A DNA stretch of 27,635 nucleotides, from positions 1 through 27,635 of the forward strand of contig CAIPUP010000094.1 in the NCBI GenBank assembly GCA_903868285.1, read 5' to 3'. The notes beneath the pieces are model-generated. The model did no database searches and was not told the origin of the DNA. It saw nothing but the letters and a program-made list of their open reading frames with translations. Shown here piece after piece: positions 13,735 to 21,469 of the stretch; the first letter of the stretch is position 1, and each line of letters opens with the position of its first letter. A program made the translations under genes and the position numbers. The stretch comes from an uncultured beta proteobacterium. GTDB lineage: Bacteria; Pseudomonadota; Gammaproteobacteria; Burkholderiales; SG8-39.

Positions 13735-15708
13735 TCAGCGCGGCTGCGTCCAAACGTTGAGCAGGGCCGGCTGTCCGGACTTCACGACAGCGATGGCTTC
13801 TTTCAGGGCCGGTCCGAGTTGCGCCGGATCCTTGATCGGACCCTTGGCCCACCAGCCCATCGATTCCGCCAGCTTGTGGTACTCGATGTCCGGGCGCTCG
13901 ATGCTGGTACCCACCGGGCCCATATCGCCATCCATGGTTGGCAGACGATTGCGAAAGTTGGACAAACGCTGGATGTGCATCACTTCCTGGTGATAGCCAC
14001 GGTTGTTGTGCATCACCGCCAGCAACGGAATCTTGTGCTTGGCAGCGGTCCACAGCACGCCCGGCGCATACATCAGATCGCCATCAGACTGGATGCTGAC
14101 CGAGAAGCGACCCAAGTCACGGTTGGCCAGTGCCGCGCCGACCGAGGCCGGTGCGCCATAGCCCACACCATAGCCGCCGGAACGACCGAGCCAGTGGTAA
14201 TGCTTTTCCATCGGCCACAGGCGAGCCGGCCAGTTGCTGACGTTGCCCTCGGAGGCCACCAGTGACCAGTCCATGCCCTTGATCGCGGCGAAGGTTTCCA
14301 TGCACAGCCGTGCGGTGCTGATCGGGCTGGTGTTCCAGGCGAGGGCAGCGGCCTCACGGGTGCGGATCTTGGCCTCGGCATAGGCCTTGCGCGCCGCCTC
14401 GCCACGCTTGGCGATGGCGTCCTTGCGGCTGGCCGGCAGCGCTGCCTTCACTGCCTCGATCAGCGCCGGCAGGGTGGCTTCGGCATCGGCTGCCATCTGT
14501 ACATCCACCACCTGGAAGCGCTGGAAGTCCTGATAGTTGGCCTTGGTGTTGAGCTCGCCCGAGTTGATGCTGATCAGCTTGGCGCTGTCCTTGACGCGCG
14601 GATTATTGACGCCGATGCCATGCACGCCGTTGTCGGTGAAGCTGTTGACCACGGCCCAGAAGTCCGATAACTCCAGTCCCAGCACGACATCGGCATTGGC
14701 CACCACCGGCAGTGCACTGCTGAGGTAATGGGTTTTGGGGAAATTCATGCGACCGCCCTGATCAACCACCCGGGCTTGCAGCAGTTCGGCCAGTTGCACC
14801 AGCAATCCGATGCCGGCCGGGGTGCGGGCACAGCGATCGACCGCGATCACCGGGTTATCAGCATTGGCCAGCAGTCGAGCCGCCTCCTTGACTGCGCCCG
14901 AGTCCCCTTGCGGCGGTGTGGTGGGAATGTATTTCGGGATGTACAGCGCTTCACTGTGTGGTGCGCGCATCGGCTCTTGCTGCAAGCCGGCATCGAGTGA
15001 AATCGCCACCGGCCCGTAAGGTGGGGTCATGGCGATCTTGTAGGCACGAACAAACGACTGCGAAAAGTGCTGCAGCGTGGTCGGGGTGTCATCCCATTTG
15101 GTGAAATCGCGCACCAGGGCATTGATGTCCTGGGCCGAATGGTAAGTCGGTACCCCAGGCGGACGGCTGGCGGCATCCAGGTCATTGCCACCGATGATGA
15201 TGACCGGGGTGCGATCGCACCAGGCGTTATAAACCGCCATCGCCGCGTGCTGCAGGCCGACCGTGCCATGGCACATGGTGATGAGCGGTTTGCCAGCAAT
15301 CTTGAAGTAGCCCTGGCCCATGGCCACGCCCGATTCCTCGTGCATGCAGCTGATGTATTCCGGCATCTTGTTGTTGCCGTAATTGATCATCGACTCATGC
15401 AGGGCGCGAAAGCTCGAGGCGCAATTGGACGGGGCGTATTTGATGTCCAGCGTCTTCATGACATCGATCATGAAATCCGAACCCGGCTTGCCGCCGACAC
15501 GCGAAGCGGCCAGTGGGGCGGGTACCTGGGTTTCGAACGCTACCGTACGCGGCGAGGGCGGCAGTGCCGAGGGCGCTCTTGCTGGCGCATTGGCGGCTTG
15601 AGCGACCTGTGGTGCAACGGTGCTGGCAGCACCGGCAGCGCCAGCGGCGATAACGCCACCGATAAACTGCCGGCGACCTGACTTGGGTTGCTGGTCCTTG
15701 TTCGACAT
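13735..15708 (-). CDS. thiamine diphosphate-dependent enzyme with twin-arginine signal (exported)
   Basis: A 657-residue protein with the three-domain fold of acetolactate synthase, benzoylformate decarboxylase and pyruvate oxidase enzymes. The N-terminal Pyr domain contains the cofactor-activating glutamate (MHEESGVAMGQGYFK, E124). The C-terminal PP domain has SDGDLMY at 541-547, LWTAA and HNNRGY, aligning without gaps to the GDG...NN metal site of benzoylformate decarboxylase, with D542 and N569 as metal ligands; the first Gly of GDG is Ser. The N-terminus is a clear Tat signal: SGRRQFIGG, a weakly hydrophobic Ala/Gly stretch, and VAQAANA. The enzyme would be exported folded, with ThDP already bound. 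GGGAGGAG precedes the ATG at 15708. The substrate is unknown. The cytochrome c gene follows, suggesting an oxidase or dehydrogenase reaction. Confidence 0.9.
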   Translation of the reverse strand: MSNKDQQPKSGRRQFIGGVIAAGAAGAASTVAPQVAQAANAPARAPSALPPSPRTVAFETQVPAPLAASRVGGKPGSDFMIDVMKTLDIKYAPSNCASSFRALHESMINYGNNKMPEYISCMHEESGVAMGQGYFKIAGKPLITMCHGTVGLQHAAMAVYNAWCDRTPVIIIGGNDLDAASRPPGVPTYHSAQDINALVRDFTKWDDTPTTLQHFSQSFVRAYKIAMTPPYGPVAISLDAGLQQEPMRAPHSEALYIPKYIPTTPPQGDSGAVKEAARLLANADNPVIAVDRCARTPAGIGLLVQLAELLQARVVDQGGRMNFPKTHYLSSALPVVANADVVLGLELSDFWAVVNSFTDNGVHGIGVNNPRVKDSAKLISINSGELNTKANYQDFQRFQVVDVQMAADAEATLPALIEAVKAALPASRKDAIAKRGEAARKAYAEAKIRTREAAALAWNTSPISTARLCMETFAAIKGMDWSLVASEGNVSNWPARLWPMEKHYHWLGRSGGYGVGYGAPASVGAALANRDLGRFSVSIQSDGDLMYAPGVLWTAAKHKIPLLAVMHNNRGYHQEVMHIQRLSNFRNRLPTMDGDMGPVGTSIERPDIEYHKLAESMGWWAKGPIKDPAQLGPALKEAIAVVKSGQPALLNVWTQPR

Positions 15709-15900
15709 CGTGTACTCCTCCCGGATTACGTTGCGGATTGCATTGACGAAGACTGCGGAAAAACTTTGCTGGAAAAAAAGTGGCGGGGCGAGTTTGCCAC
15801 GGGATCAACGACCGAATTAGGCGCTGCTTTTATCTGTTGTGCGCGCTAATGAACTTTGGTCGAGCGCTTGATTTTATGTAAGTTATTGATTTAAAAGGTT

Positions 15901-16767
15901 TTATTGTATTTTGCTATCGAGCGACCAACCGGCTTGCGCATCCTGCCCCAGCAGCCGGGTGAGCACCGGCAAGGTGGTTTTGAGCATGCCCGGCAGGGTC
16001 CAGGGCGGATTGAGCACGAACAGTCCGCTGCCATGCAGGCCAAAGCCGTCCTCGGCCGGTGCCTTGACCGTCAGCGTGACGTGCAGCCAGTTCTGCGCGA
16101 ATTGCTTTTTCAGGGCATCGATCATCAGCCGTGGCTCGCGTCGCTGCACCAGCGGGTACCACAACAGATACACGCCAGTGGCAAAGCGCTGCATGGCGTC
16201 GGCCAGGGCACTGCGCACCCGCAAGTAGTCGTTCTTGTCTTCATAGGACGGGTCGATCAGCACCAGAGCCCGACGTGGCGCTGGCGGCAGCACCGCGCGC
16301 AGCCCATCGAAGCCGTCCATGGCCTGTACCTGTACCTGCTGCTGAATCTGACGCGACTGTCCGGCATAAAAATGTTGCAGCGTCTGACTCTCGCTCGGAT
16401 GTAACTCGAACAGCCGCATGCGGTCACCAGCGCGTAGTTTGGTCAGCGCGATTCGCGAGGAGCCGGGGTAATGCCGCAGCGCGCCGTCGGCCACGTCGGC
16501 ATTGAAAGTGCGGATCAGCGCCACATACTCGGCCAGGGCCGGAGGGAGGGTTTTCTCTTTCCACAGCCGGCTGATGCCGCTGTCGAACTCGGCATTCTTT
16601 TGCGCCCAGTCACTGCGCAGATCGTGACTGGCAGCGCCGGCATGACTGTCGATGTACCAGAACGCCTTGTCTTTTTGCGTCAGGTAATCCAGCAGATGCA
16701 GCAGTACGCAGTGCTTGAGTACATCGGCATGGTTGCCGGCGTGGAAGGTGTGGCGATAGCTCAGCAT
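15901..16767 (-). CDS. rlmJ: 23S rRNA (adenine(2030)-N6)-methyltransferase
   Basis: Methylates N6 of A2030 in 23S rRNA using SAM. The 288-residue protein begins MLSYRHTFHAGNHADVLKH as RlmJ does. It has the SAM-site segment WYIDSHAGA (about residues 37-45) and the catalytic motif IDPSYE (171-176), where many relatives have DPPYE. The insert with LRSDWAQKNAEF and the end motif HGSGLFVLNPPWTL also fit. It follows the acyltransferase gene by 20 nt on the same strand and is probably co-transcribed. RlmJ in E. coli helps growth on DNA as nutrient, but the enzyme is an rRNA methylase. Confidence 0.94.
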   Translation of the reverse strand: MLSYRHTFHAGNHADVLKHCVLLHLLDYLTQKDKAFWYIDSHAGAASHDLRSDWAQKNAEFDSGISRLWKEKTLPPALAEYVALIRTFNADVADGALRHYPGSSRIALTKLRAGDRMRLFELHPSESQTLQHFYAGQSRQIQQQVQVQAMDGFDGLRAVLPPAPRRALVLIDPSYEDKNDYLRVRSALADAMQRFATGVYLLWYPLVQRREPRLMIDALKKQFAQNWLHVTLTVKAPAEDGFGLHGSGLFVLNPPWTLPGMLKTTLPVLTRLLGQDAQAGWSLDSKIQ

Positions 16768-16787
16768 GGGGAGAATTTCAGGCGCAT

Positions 16788-17792
16788 TTACAGCGCCAGA
16801 TAGGTGCCAGCTAGCACCTCCACATCGCCACCGGTGCCGATCTTGAAGCGCGCCACGCCGGCGCTACGGCCGGTGTTGACGCCACCCAGATCGATGCGGC
16901 GTACCCCGGCCTGGCGCAATTGCAGCATGGCCTGCCACAGCAAGAGGTTATGCGCGCCGGGTAATCGTTGCGCGGCATCGCTCCAGCCAACGTGATAGGT
17001 GGCGGCATCGCCATGGCGCAGGAACATCATGCCGGCCACGGCAGTTCGATCGAGATCGGCGCGCAGGGTGAACAGGGCTTCGGCCTTGTTCGGATTTGCC
17101 ATGCCCGGGCTGTCCTTATGGGTCGTCTGATAGGCCGCCTGATAGGCCGGGATGAAGGTTTTGGGCAGCGCGCGGTAACCGCGCGTTTGCTGCAAGGCCT
17201 GTTCGCGATCCAGCAGCCACTGGTATTGCGATGGCTTGTTGCCGACGCGCTCGACCTTCAGGGCCGAAGCTTCGGCGGCATTGAGCCGGTTATGCCAGTT
17301 GCGCGGCAGCCGTTGGCGCAGTTGCTCCGGCTCGTCCTGCAAATCGAGTAATACGGTGGCATAGCCAGTCATCACCCGCTGCAGCCGATCGACACCCGCG
17401 TCTTCCGCATCGGTCAGATCGGGCGAGAACATCACCAGCCGCAGTCCACGCAAGGGCAGTTCACGCCGGATCAGCCGATGCGCAGCGCGGCGCAGTGCGC
17501 GTTGTTGGTCCGTCAGCGCGGCGGACGGGCTGTCTACGGTGTCCAGCCACACCGGGCCACGGGTACACAGCGCGATCTCCAGCAGGCCGGCATAGCGGCG
17601 CACCAGAAACTGCGCCAGTGCCAGCGCTTGATCGTCTTGCATCACCATGCAGCGCAGGCAGCGTGCGCCAAAACCCTGCAGCGCACTGCCATAGGCCCAG
17701 TGCTGTTGCAGCGGCGCGCGCGCGGCGGCGTGCGCCTTGTCCCACGCGGCGCGTTGCGCCTTGTCGTTGTCGTTGATCCAGAGCAGATGCAT
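16788..17792 (-). CDS. FemAB-like GNAT-family acyltransferase
   Basis: A 334-residue protein with two GNAT-like halves of the peptidoglycan-bridge/FemAB type. Features seen: an N-terminal domain with LQQHWAYGSALQGFGARCLR, a central segment LPRNWHNRLNAAEASALKVE, and a C-terminal acyltransferase_6-like part with VAGMMFLRHGDAATYHVGWSD, NLLLWQAMLQLRQAGVRRIDLGG and GVARFKIGTGGDV. The acceptor is unknown; relatives transfer amino acids or acyl groups. The start at 17792 (MHLLWIND) lies only 6 nt after a TATACT box, so the message may be leaderless. A start 10 codons upstream at 17822 would lie above that box. rlmJ follows at 20 nt. Confidence 0.82.
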   Translation of the reverse strand: MHLLWINDNDKAQRAAWDKAHAAARAPLQQHWAYGSALQGFGARCLRCMVMQDDQALALAQFLVRRYAGLLEIALCTRGPVWLDTVDSPSAALTDQQRALRRAAHRLIRRELPLRGLRLVMFSPDLTDAEDAGVDRLQRVMTGYATVLLDLQDEPEQLRQRLPRNWHNRLNAAEASALKVERVGNKPSQYQWLLDREQALQQTRGYRALPKTFIPAYQAAYQTTHKDSPGMANPNKAEALFTLRADLDRTAVAGMMFLRHGDAATYHVGWSDAAQRLPGAHNLLLWQAMLQLRQAGVRRIDLGGVNTGRSAGVARFKIGTGGDVEVLAGTYLAL

Positions 17793-17798
17793 CGGCTC

Positions 17799-17804
17799 AG
17801 TATA
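17799..17804 (-). promoter_or_regulatory. -10 box abutting the acyltransferase start codon
   Basis: TATACT on the minus strand ends 6 nt before the ATG at 17792, placing the predicted transcription start on or next to the A of the ATG. No convincing -35 element is seen; the -35 region lies in the 13-bp repeat array. The same bases read TATAAT on the plus strand, but without a -35 either. Confidence 0.4.
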
Positions 17805-17822
17805 ATTGACGCCTCGCTCCAC

Positions 17823-17887
17823 CTTGCCGCCTCATCTTGCCGCCGCATCTTGCCGCCGCATCTTGCCGCCGCATCTTGCCGCCCCAC
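17823..17887. repeat. 13-bp tandem repeat, 5 copies, upstream of the acyltransferase gene
   Basis: Unit CTTGCCGCCGCAT: three exact copies (17836-17848, 17849-17861, 17862-17874) flanked by one variant on each side (17823-17835, 17875-17887). The unit is not a multiple of three, so it is unlikely to be coding. It occupies the -35 and upstream region of the putative leaderless promoter. Confidence 0.92.
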
Positions 17888-17923
17888 CCTCCATTGGCCC
17901 TCTCACGCAAACCACCCTTGTTC

Positions 17924-18097
17924 ATGAAGCCACGCCTGCAAACCATCCTCGGACATCGCATTCCCGAACCACGCCTGACGGCGCGAGCCTTCGGGTTGTT
18001 TGCCTTGCTGGTGTTGTTGCCGGTGTTCCTGCTGGGTTGCTTGGCTGATCTGCTGGTGCAATGGCTATTCGGTGTTTGCACCGGTCTCTGGTGCTAG
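17924..18097 (+). CDS. possible small membrane protein, 57 residues
   Basis: An ATG at 17924 opens a 57-residue frame beginning MKPRLQTILGHRIPEPRL. A single strongly hydrophobic segment follows (about residues 22-43: AFGLFALLVLLPVFLLG), then DLLVQWLFGVCTG, with three cysteines. It fits between the two repeat arrays, and its TAG stop is inside the first unit of the 12-bp array. The frame shows a plausible basic-then-hydrophobic membrane protein layout. No good Shine-Dalgarno sequence is visible and I do not recognise a named family. It could be a short inner-membrane protein or a chance frame. Confidence 0.42.
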   Translation: MKPRLQTILGHRIPEPRLTARAFGLFALLVLLPVFLLGCLADLLVQWLFGVCTGLWC

Positions 18098-18138
18098 CGG
18101 GCGTGCTAGCGGGCCTGCTAGCGGGCCTGCTAGCCGGC
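18091..18138. repeat. 12-bp tandem repeat, 4 copies, over the ChrB-domain gene stop
   Basis: Units GTGCTAGCGGGC (18091-18102 and 18103-18114), CTGCTAGCGGGC (18115-18126) and CTGCTAGCCGGC (18127-18138). Each contains the near-palindrome GCTAGC and a TAG on both strands. The last copy spans the TAG stop (18130-18132) of the ChrB-domain gene, and the first holds the TAG of the possible small membrane protein. Confidence 0.9.
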
Positions 18139-18696
18139 GTTTTGCCTTGCATCGGCATCCAGCAGGCTACGCAGAAAGTCGATATTGCTGGTCGGGCCAC
18201 GACCATCGGCATGACCCGGCAGGTGCAGTTGCCGCGCTGCCAGTAATTGCTCGGCGCGAAACTGCGCATATAGCGCGTCATAGAAGCCCAGGCTGTGGCG
18301 AATGATCTCGGCATCATCGCGATGACGCAGCAACATGCCCTCGGCAATGGCCAGCAGGCCGACGGCGATCTGACCTTCTCTATCTTCGGCCGGCGGCTGG
18401 TAGTGATGCAGCACATGCGCCACGCCGGCACTGATCACCCGGTCCAGCTGCGTTAGCGCTGCGTCGTGCAATGCATAACGCTGCAGCAGCTTGTGAAAGG
18501 TGCTGCCGTGTTCATCATGCGGCCCGCACTCCGCGCCGGGCAGGGCAAAGGGGATGGCTTGTGGATGTTCCGCTGCACGCGCTTCCTCGCCCCAGGGTAC
18601 GAACAGGAACTGCGCCTCGCGGTCGATGAAGCGCAGGATCAGCCAGGGTGAGGCAACGCGGTCAAGATGCACATAGCTGCGGGTAATCCATTGCAT
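18130..18696 (-). CDS. ChrB-type (chromate resistance) domain protein
   Basis: A 188-residue protein matching the C-terminal domain of ChrB (PF09828 type): MQWITRSYVHLDRVASPWLILRFIDREAQFLFVP at the start, then ECGPHDEHGSTFHKLL, AEDREGQIAVGLLAIAEGM, and HSLGFYDALYAQFRAEQLL. Full ChrB proteins have an extra N-terminal regulatory domain, which is missing here, and no chrA transporter is next to it. A chromate role is therefore only suggested by the family name. The start at 18696 follows AGGAG; the frame runs 78 codons further up, but that part looks random. The stop lies in the last unit of a 12-bp tandem array. Confidence 0.82.
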   Translation of the reverse strand: MQWITRSYVHLDRVASPWLILRFIDREAQFLFVPWGEEARAAEHPQAIPFALPGAECGPHDEHGSTFHKLLQRYALHDAALTQLDRVISAGVAHVLHHYQPPAEDREGQIAVGLLAIAEGMLLRHRDDAEIIRHSLGFYDALYAQFRAEQLLAARQLHLPGHADGRGPTSNIDFLRSLLDADARQNAG

Positions 18697-18823
18697 GGCG
18701 GGCTCCTGGTAAGGCCTGTCGCGGAATCTTTGCCACGCACCGAGGAATGGCGCCGACCCTGGGATAAGCTTCGATGTGAGAGGTTGACCTAGGCGCAGCT
18801 TGCTTCGCGTAGTCTGGGCCGAA

Positions 18824-18839
18824 CTGTCTGCTGAGACAG
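18824..18839. promoter_or_regulatory. perfect 6-bp inverted repeat upstream of the Bug receptor gene
   Basis: CTGTCT-GCTG-AGACAG lies 78 nt before the Bug start in the 220-nt gap after the ChrB-domain gene. It could be an operator or an mRNA hairpin. No convincing promoter was fixed in the gap (TTGACC at 18784 has its best partner 20 bp away). Confidence 0.35.
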
Positions 18840-18916
18840 CTCGAGCGACAGGTCGACCGCAGAGGAGGTTAACCGAGCTTGACCGTCTTTCAATCTGAAG
18901 CTTCAGGAGTGCTGGC

Positions 18917-19933
18917 ATGACCCGTCCCACGCTGCAGTCCGGCCCAGCGCCGTACTCGAAAAATTCACGTAAATTATTGTTTTTATTGAGTTTTTTTGCA
19001 ATACTTTCGCCCAGGCTAGCGCTCGCGGCAGAGGACTTCCCCAGTCGCGCGGTGCAGATGGTGGTGCCCTATGCCGCGGGTGGGTCGGCCGAAGTGCTGG
19101 GGCGGGTGATCGCGCAGGAGATGGCCAAGCCGCTGGGGCAGACCGTGGTGGTGGAGCTCAAGCCTGGCGCCGGCGGCAATCTTGGCGCCGAGCAGGTGGC
19201 CAAGAACGCGCGTGCGGATGGCTATACCTTCCTGTTCGCCTCGGTCAGTCTGGCCACCAGCGTCAGTCTGTCCAAGCTGAATTTCGATCCGCGCAAGGAT
19301 CTGGTGGCCGTGGCCGGCGTGGCCAGCATTCCCAGCCTGATGCTGATCTCGAATGAGTCGCCCTACAAAACGGTGAAGGACGTGGTGGCGGCGATCAAGG
19401 ATAAAAAGCTGCAAGCCAGTTTCGGCTCTTCGGGCAATGCCACCGGCAGTCACCTGGTGGGCGAGCTGTTCAAGTCCACCGCTGGCATCGACATGCTGCA
19501 TGTGCCGTACAAGGGCAGCGGTGCGGTTTATCCCGATCTGATGGCCGGACGGGTGACGCTATTGACCGATGTCATGGGCTCGGCCCTGGGTCAGGTCAAG
19601 GGTGGCAAAGTGCGCGCGCTGGGTATTACGTCGCTGCAACGGTCACGTACCCTGCCCGATGTGCCGACCATCGCCGAGCAGGGCTATCCGGGCTTTGAGT
19701 TCGGCACCTGGTTCGGCTTCTTTGCCCCGGCTGCTACGCCGCCGGACGCGGTGAAAAAACTGGAGGCTGCGGTGCTGCAAGCGTTGCAGACCGAAGCGGT
19801 GAAAGAGCGCCTGAACGCGGTTGGCGCGCAATTACTGCCCGGCCCGGGTGCAGCCTTCGCCAAGTGGTACCTCAATGACGTCGAGCGCTGGGCCAAGCTG
19901 GTTCGCGAAGGCCGGCTGCAGCCGATCGACTGA
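18917..19933 (+). CDS. Bug/TctC-family periplasmic substrate-binding protein
   Basis: Extracytoplasmic solute receptor of the tripartite tricarboxylate transporter type. The 338-residue protein has a signal peptide (residues about 17-38, LLFLLSFFAILSPRLALA). The fold markers follow: FPSRAVQMVVPYAAGGSAEVLGRVIA, VVELKPGAGGNLGAEQVA, GYTFLFASVSLA, HVPYKGSGAVYPDLMAGRV, and RSRTLPDVPTIAEQGYPGFE. Bug proteins bind carboxylates or aromatic acids; no TctA/TctB membrane partner is encoded nearby, which is common for orphan Bug genes. The ligand cannot be read from sequence. CAGGAG precedes the ATG at 18917. The aldehyde dehydrogenase gene follows after 72 nt and shares the upstream sequence AAGCTTCAGGAGT. 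Confidence 0.93.
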   Translation: MTRPTLQSGPAPYSKNSRKLLFLLSFFAILSPRLALAAEDFPSRAVQMVVPYAAGGSAEVLGRVIAQEMAKPLGQTVVVELKPGAGGNLGAEQVAKNARADGYTFLFASVSLATSVSLSKLNFDPRKDLVAVAGVASIPSLMLISNESPYKTVKDVVAAIKDKKLQASFGSSGNATGSHLVGELFKSTAGIDMLHVPYKGSGAVYPDLMAGRVTLLTDVMGSALGQVKGGKVRALGITSLQRSRTLPDVPTIAEQGYPGFEFGTWFGFFAPAATPPDAVKKLEAAVLQALQTEAVKERLNAVGAQLLPGPGAAFAKWYLNDVERWAKLVREGRLQPID

Positions 19934-20005
19934 CGTACTCGACCGCATCGCAAGCATCAATCTTGGTTATTTGTCATTCGTCATTTCAAGCTTCAGGAGT
20001 CCAGC

Positions 20006-21469
20006 ATGACCGCAGTCAGCAACAACGCAAGCTCGTCCGCCTTGCCACGGTTGGATAGTTTCATCGCAGGCAAAGTGCATCCCACACAGGGCAGTGTCAG
20101 CGTGCTGACTTCACCGGTTGATCTGCAGCCCTGCGCTGAGCTGGTGGAGTGTCCGGCGAGCGTGGTGAACCAGGCAGTGCGCGATGCCCATGCCGCCTAT
20201 CTGCAGCACCGTCGCTCCAGTCTGGCGCAGCGTTCGCAGTGGCTGGGCGCAGCGGCGGCGGCGGTCGAAGCGGCGGCGCCGCAGATCACGGCCATGCTGA
20301 TCCGCGATATCGGCAAGCCGAAAAAGGCCGCCAGCTTCGAGGTCAATCGCTCGGCCGCCTTCTTGCGTGCCTGCGCGGCGCAGGTGCTGAACTTGTCGGG
20401 CGAAACAGTGCCGGTAGATGCGGTGCCCGGCGGCGCCGGTCGCATGGGCTTCACCCGGCATATCCCTTTCGGTGTGGTGGCTGCGGTGACGCCGTTCAAT
20501 GCGCCGATCAATTTGCTGGTGCAAAAGGTCGGACCGGCGCTGGCCGCTGGCAACGCCGTGGTGGTCAAGCCGCATCCGGCTGCGACCCGGGTGGCGCTGC
20601 AGGTGGCACAGTTGTTCATTCAGGCCGGCCTGCCGGCCGGATTGTTCAATGTCGTCACTGGCGATCGTGACGCGGCCCAGGCGCTGGTACGTGACGAACT
20701 GGTGATGGCGGTGACCTTCACCGGTGGTACTGCCGCGGGTGATGCGCTGGTGCGTGCCGCCGGTGCCAAGAAGTTTCTGGCTGAGCTGGGCTCCAACGCT
20801 GCCAACATCGTGCTGGCCGATGCCGATGTCGAGGCCGCCGCCAAGCGCATCGCCGGTGCGGCCTTCGAGGCCAGCGGGCAGCAGTGCATCTCGGCGCAGC
20901 GGGTGATCGTCGAGGCGCCGGTGTACGACCAGTTCCTGCAGGCCTTTGTGAGCGCGGCCAAGGCGCTGAAGGTGGGCGATCCGGCCGATGACTCGGTGGA
21001 TGTCGGGCCGATGGTGTCGCTGGGCTCGGCGCAGCGCGTCATGGGCATGATGGCCGATGCCATCGCGCGCGGTGCGCGCTATGCGCTGCAGCCGACGCAG
21101 GACGGCTGCATAGTGTCGCCCGGTATTGCGATTGATGTGCCGACCGAGGCGCAAATGTGGTGTGACGAGGCCTTCGGGCCGATCGCCCTGGTGCAGAAGG
21201 TGAGCGATGTGGATGCCGCGCTGGCCGCTGCCAATGATTCACCGTTTGGCCTGCAGGGTGCACTGTTCACCCGCAGTCTGGCCAGTGCCATGCGCTTTTC
21301 CGAGGAGTTCGATGTCGGCTCGCTGTGGGTGAACGAGGCCAGCCGCTTCCGCCTGGACATGTACCCCTTTGGCGGCGTGAAGCGCTCGGGCTTCGGGCGC
21401 GAGGGCATCAAGTACGCCATCGAGGAGATGTCGCAGATCAAGTTCACCGGTATTAATTGGCAGAACTGA
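20006..21469 (+). CDS. NAD(P)-dependent aldehyde dehydrogenase
   Basis: Oxidises an aldehyde to the acid. The 487-residue protein has the complete catalytic set: N165 in TPFNAPINL, K188 in VVVKPH, the coenzyme loop TFTGGTAAG (238-245), E260 in LAELGSNAANIVL, and the nucleophile C294 in GQQCISAQRV. The C-terminal NEASRFRLDMYPFGGVKRSGFGREG is also typical. The substrate is not evident. It lies behind the Bug receptor on the same strand and convergent with an FAD monooxygenase gene, with a 17-bp overlap of the two coding ends. Together they suggest a small catabolic block for an organic acid or aromatic compound. Confidence 0.95.
   Translation: MTAVSNNASSSALPRLDSFIAGKVHPTQGSVSVLTSPVDLQPCAELVECPASVVNQAVRDAHAAYLQHRRSSLAQRSQWLGAAAAAVEAAAPQITAMLIRDIGKPKKAASFEVNRSAAFLRACAAQVLNLSGETVPVDAVPGGAGRMGFTRHIPFGVVAAVTPFNAPINLLVQKVGPALAAGNAVVVKPHPAATRVALQVAQLFIQAGLPAGLFNVVTGDRDAAQALVRDELVMAVTFTGGTAAGDALVRAAGAKKFLAELGSNAANIVLADADVEAAAKRIAGAAFEASGQQCISAQRVIVEAPVYDQFLQAFVSAAKALKVGDPADDSVDVGPMVSLGSAQRVMGMMADAIARGARYALQPTQDGCIVSPGIAIDVPTEAQMWCDEAFGPIALVQKVSDVDAALAAANDSPFGLQGALFTRSLASAMRFSEEFDVGSLWVNEASRFRLDMYPFGGVKRSGFGREGIKYAIEEMSQIKFTGINWQN

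Noticed and set aside
17773..17806. Plus-strand TTGATC plus perfect TATAAT as a promoter
   Set aside because: The spacing is 22 bp, too long for sigma70; the TATAAT is the complement of the minus-strand -10 region.
18061..18246. Plus-strand 61-codon frame with LAGVLAGLLAGLLAGV
   Set aside because: The hydrophobic part is just the 12-bp array translated; the rest is antisense to the ChrB-domain gene.
20111..21154. Minus-strand open frame of 347 codons
   Set aside because: Antisense to the aldehyde dehydrogenase with all catalytic residues intact; His/Arg-rich composition typical of shadow frames.
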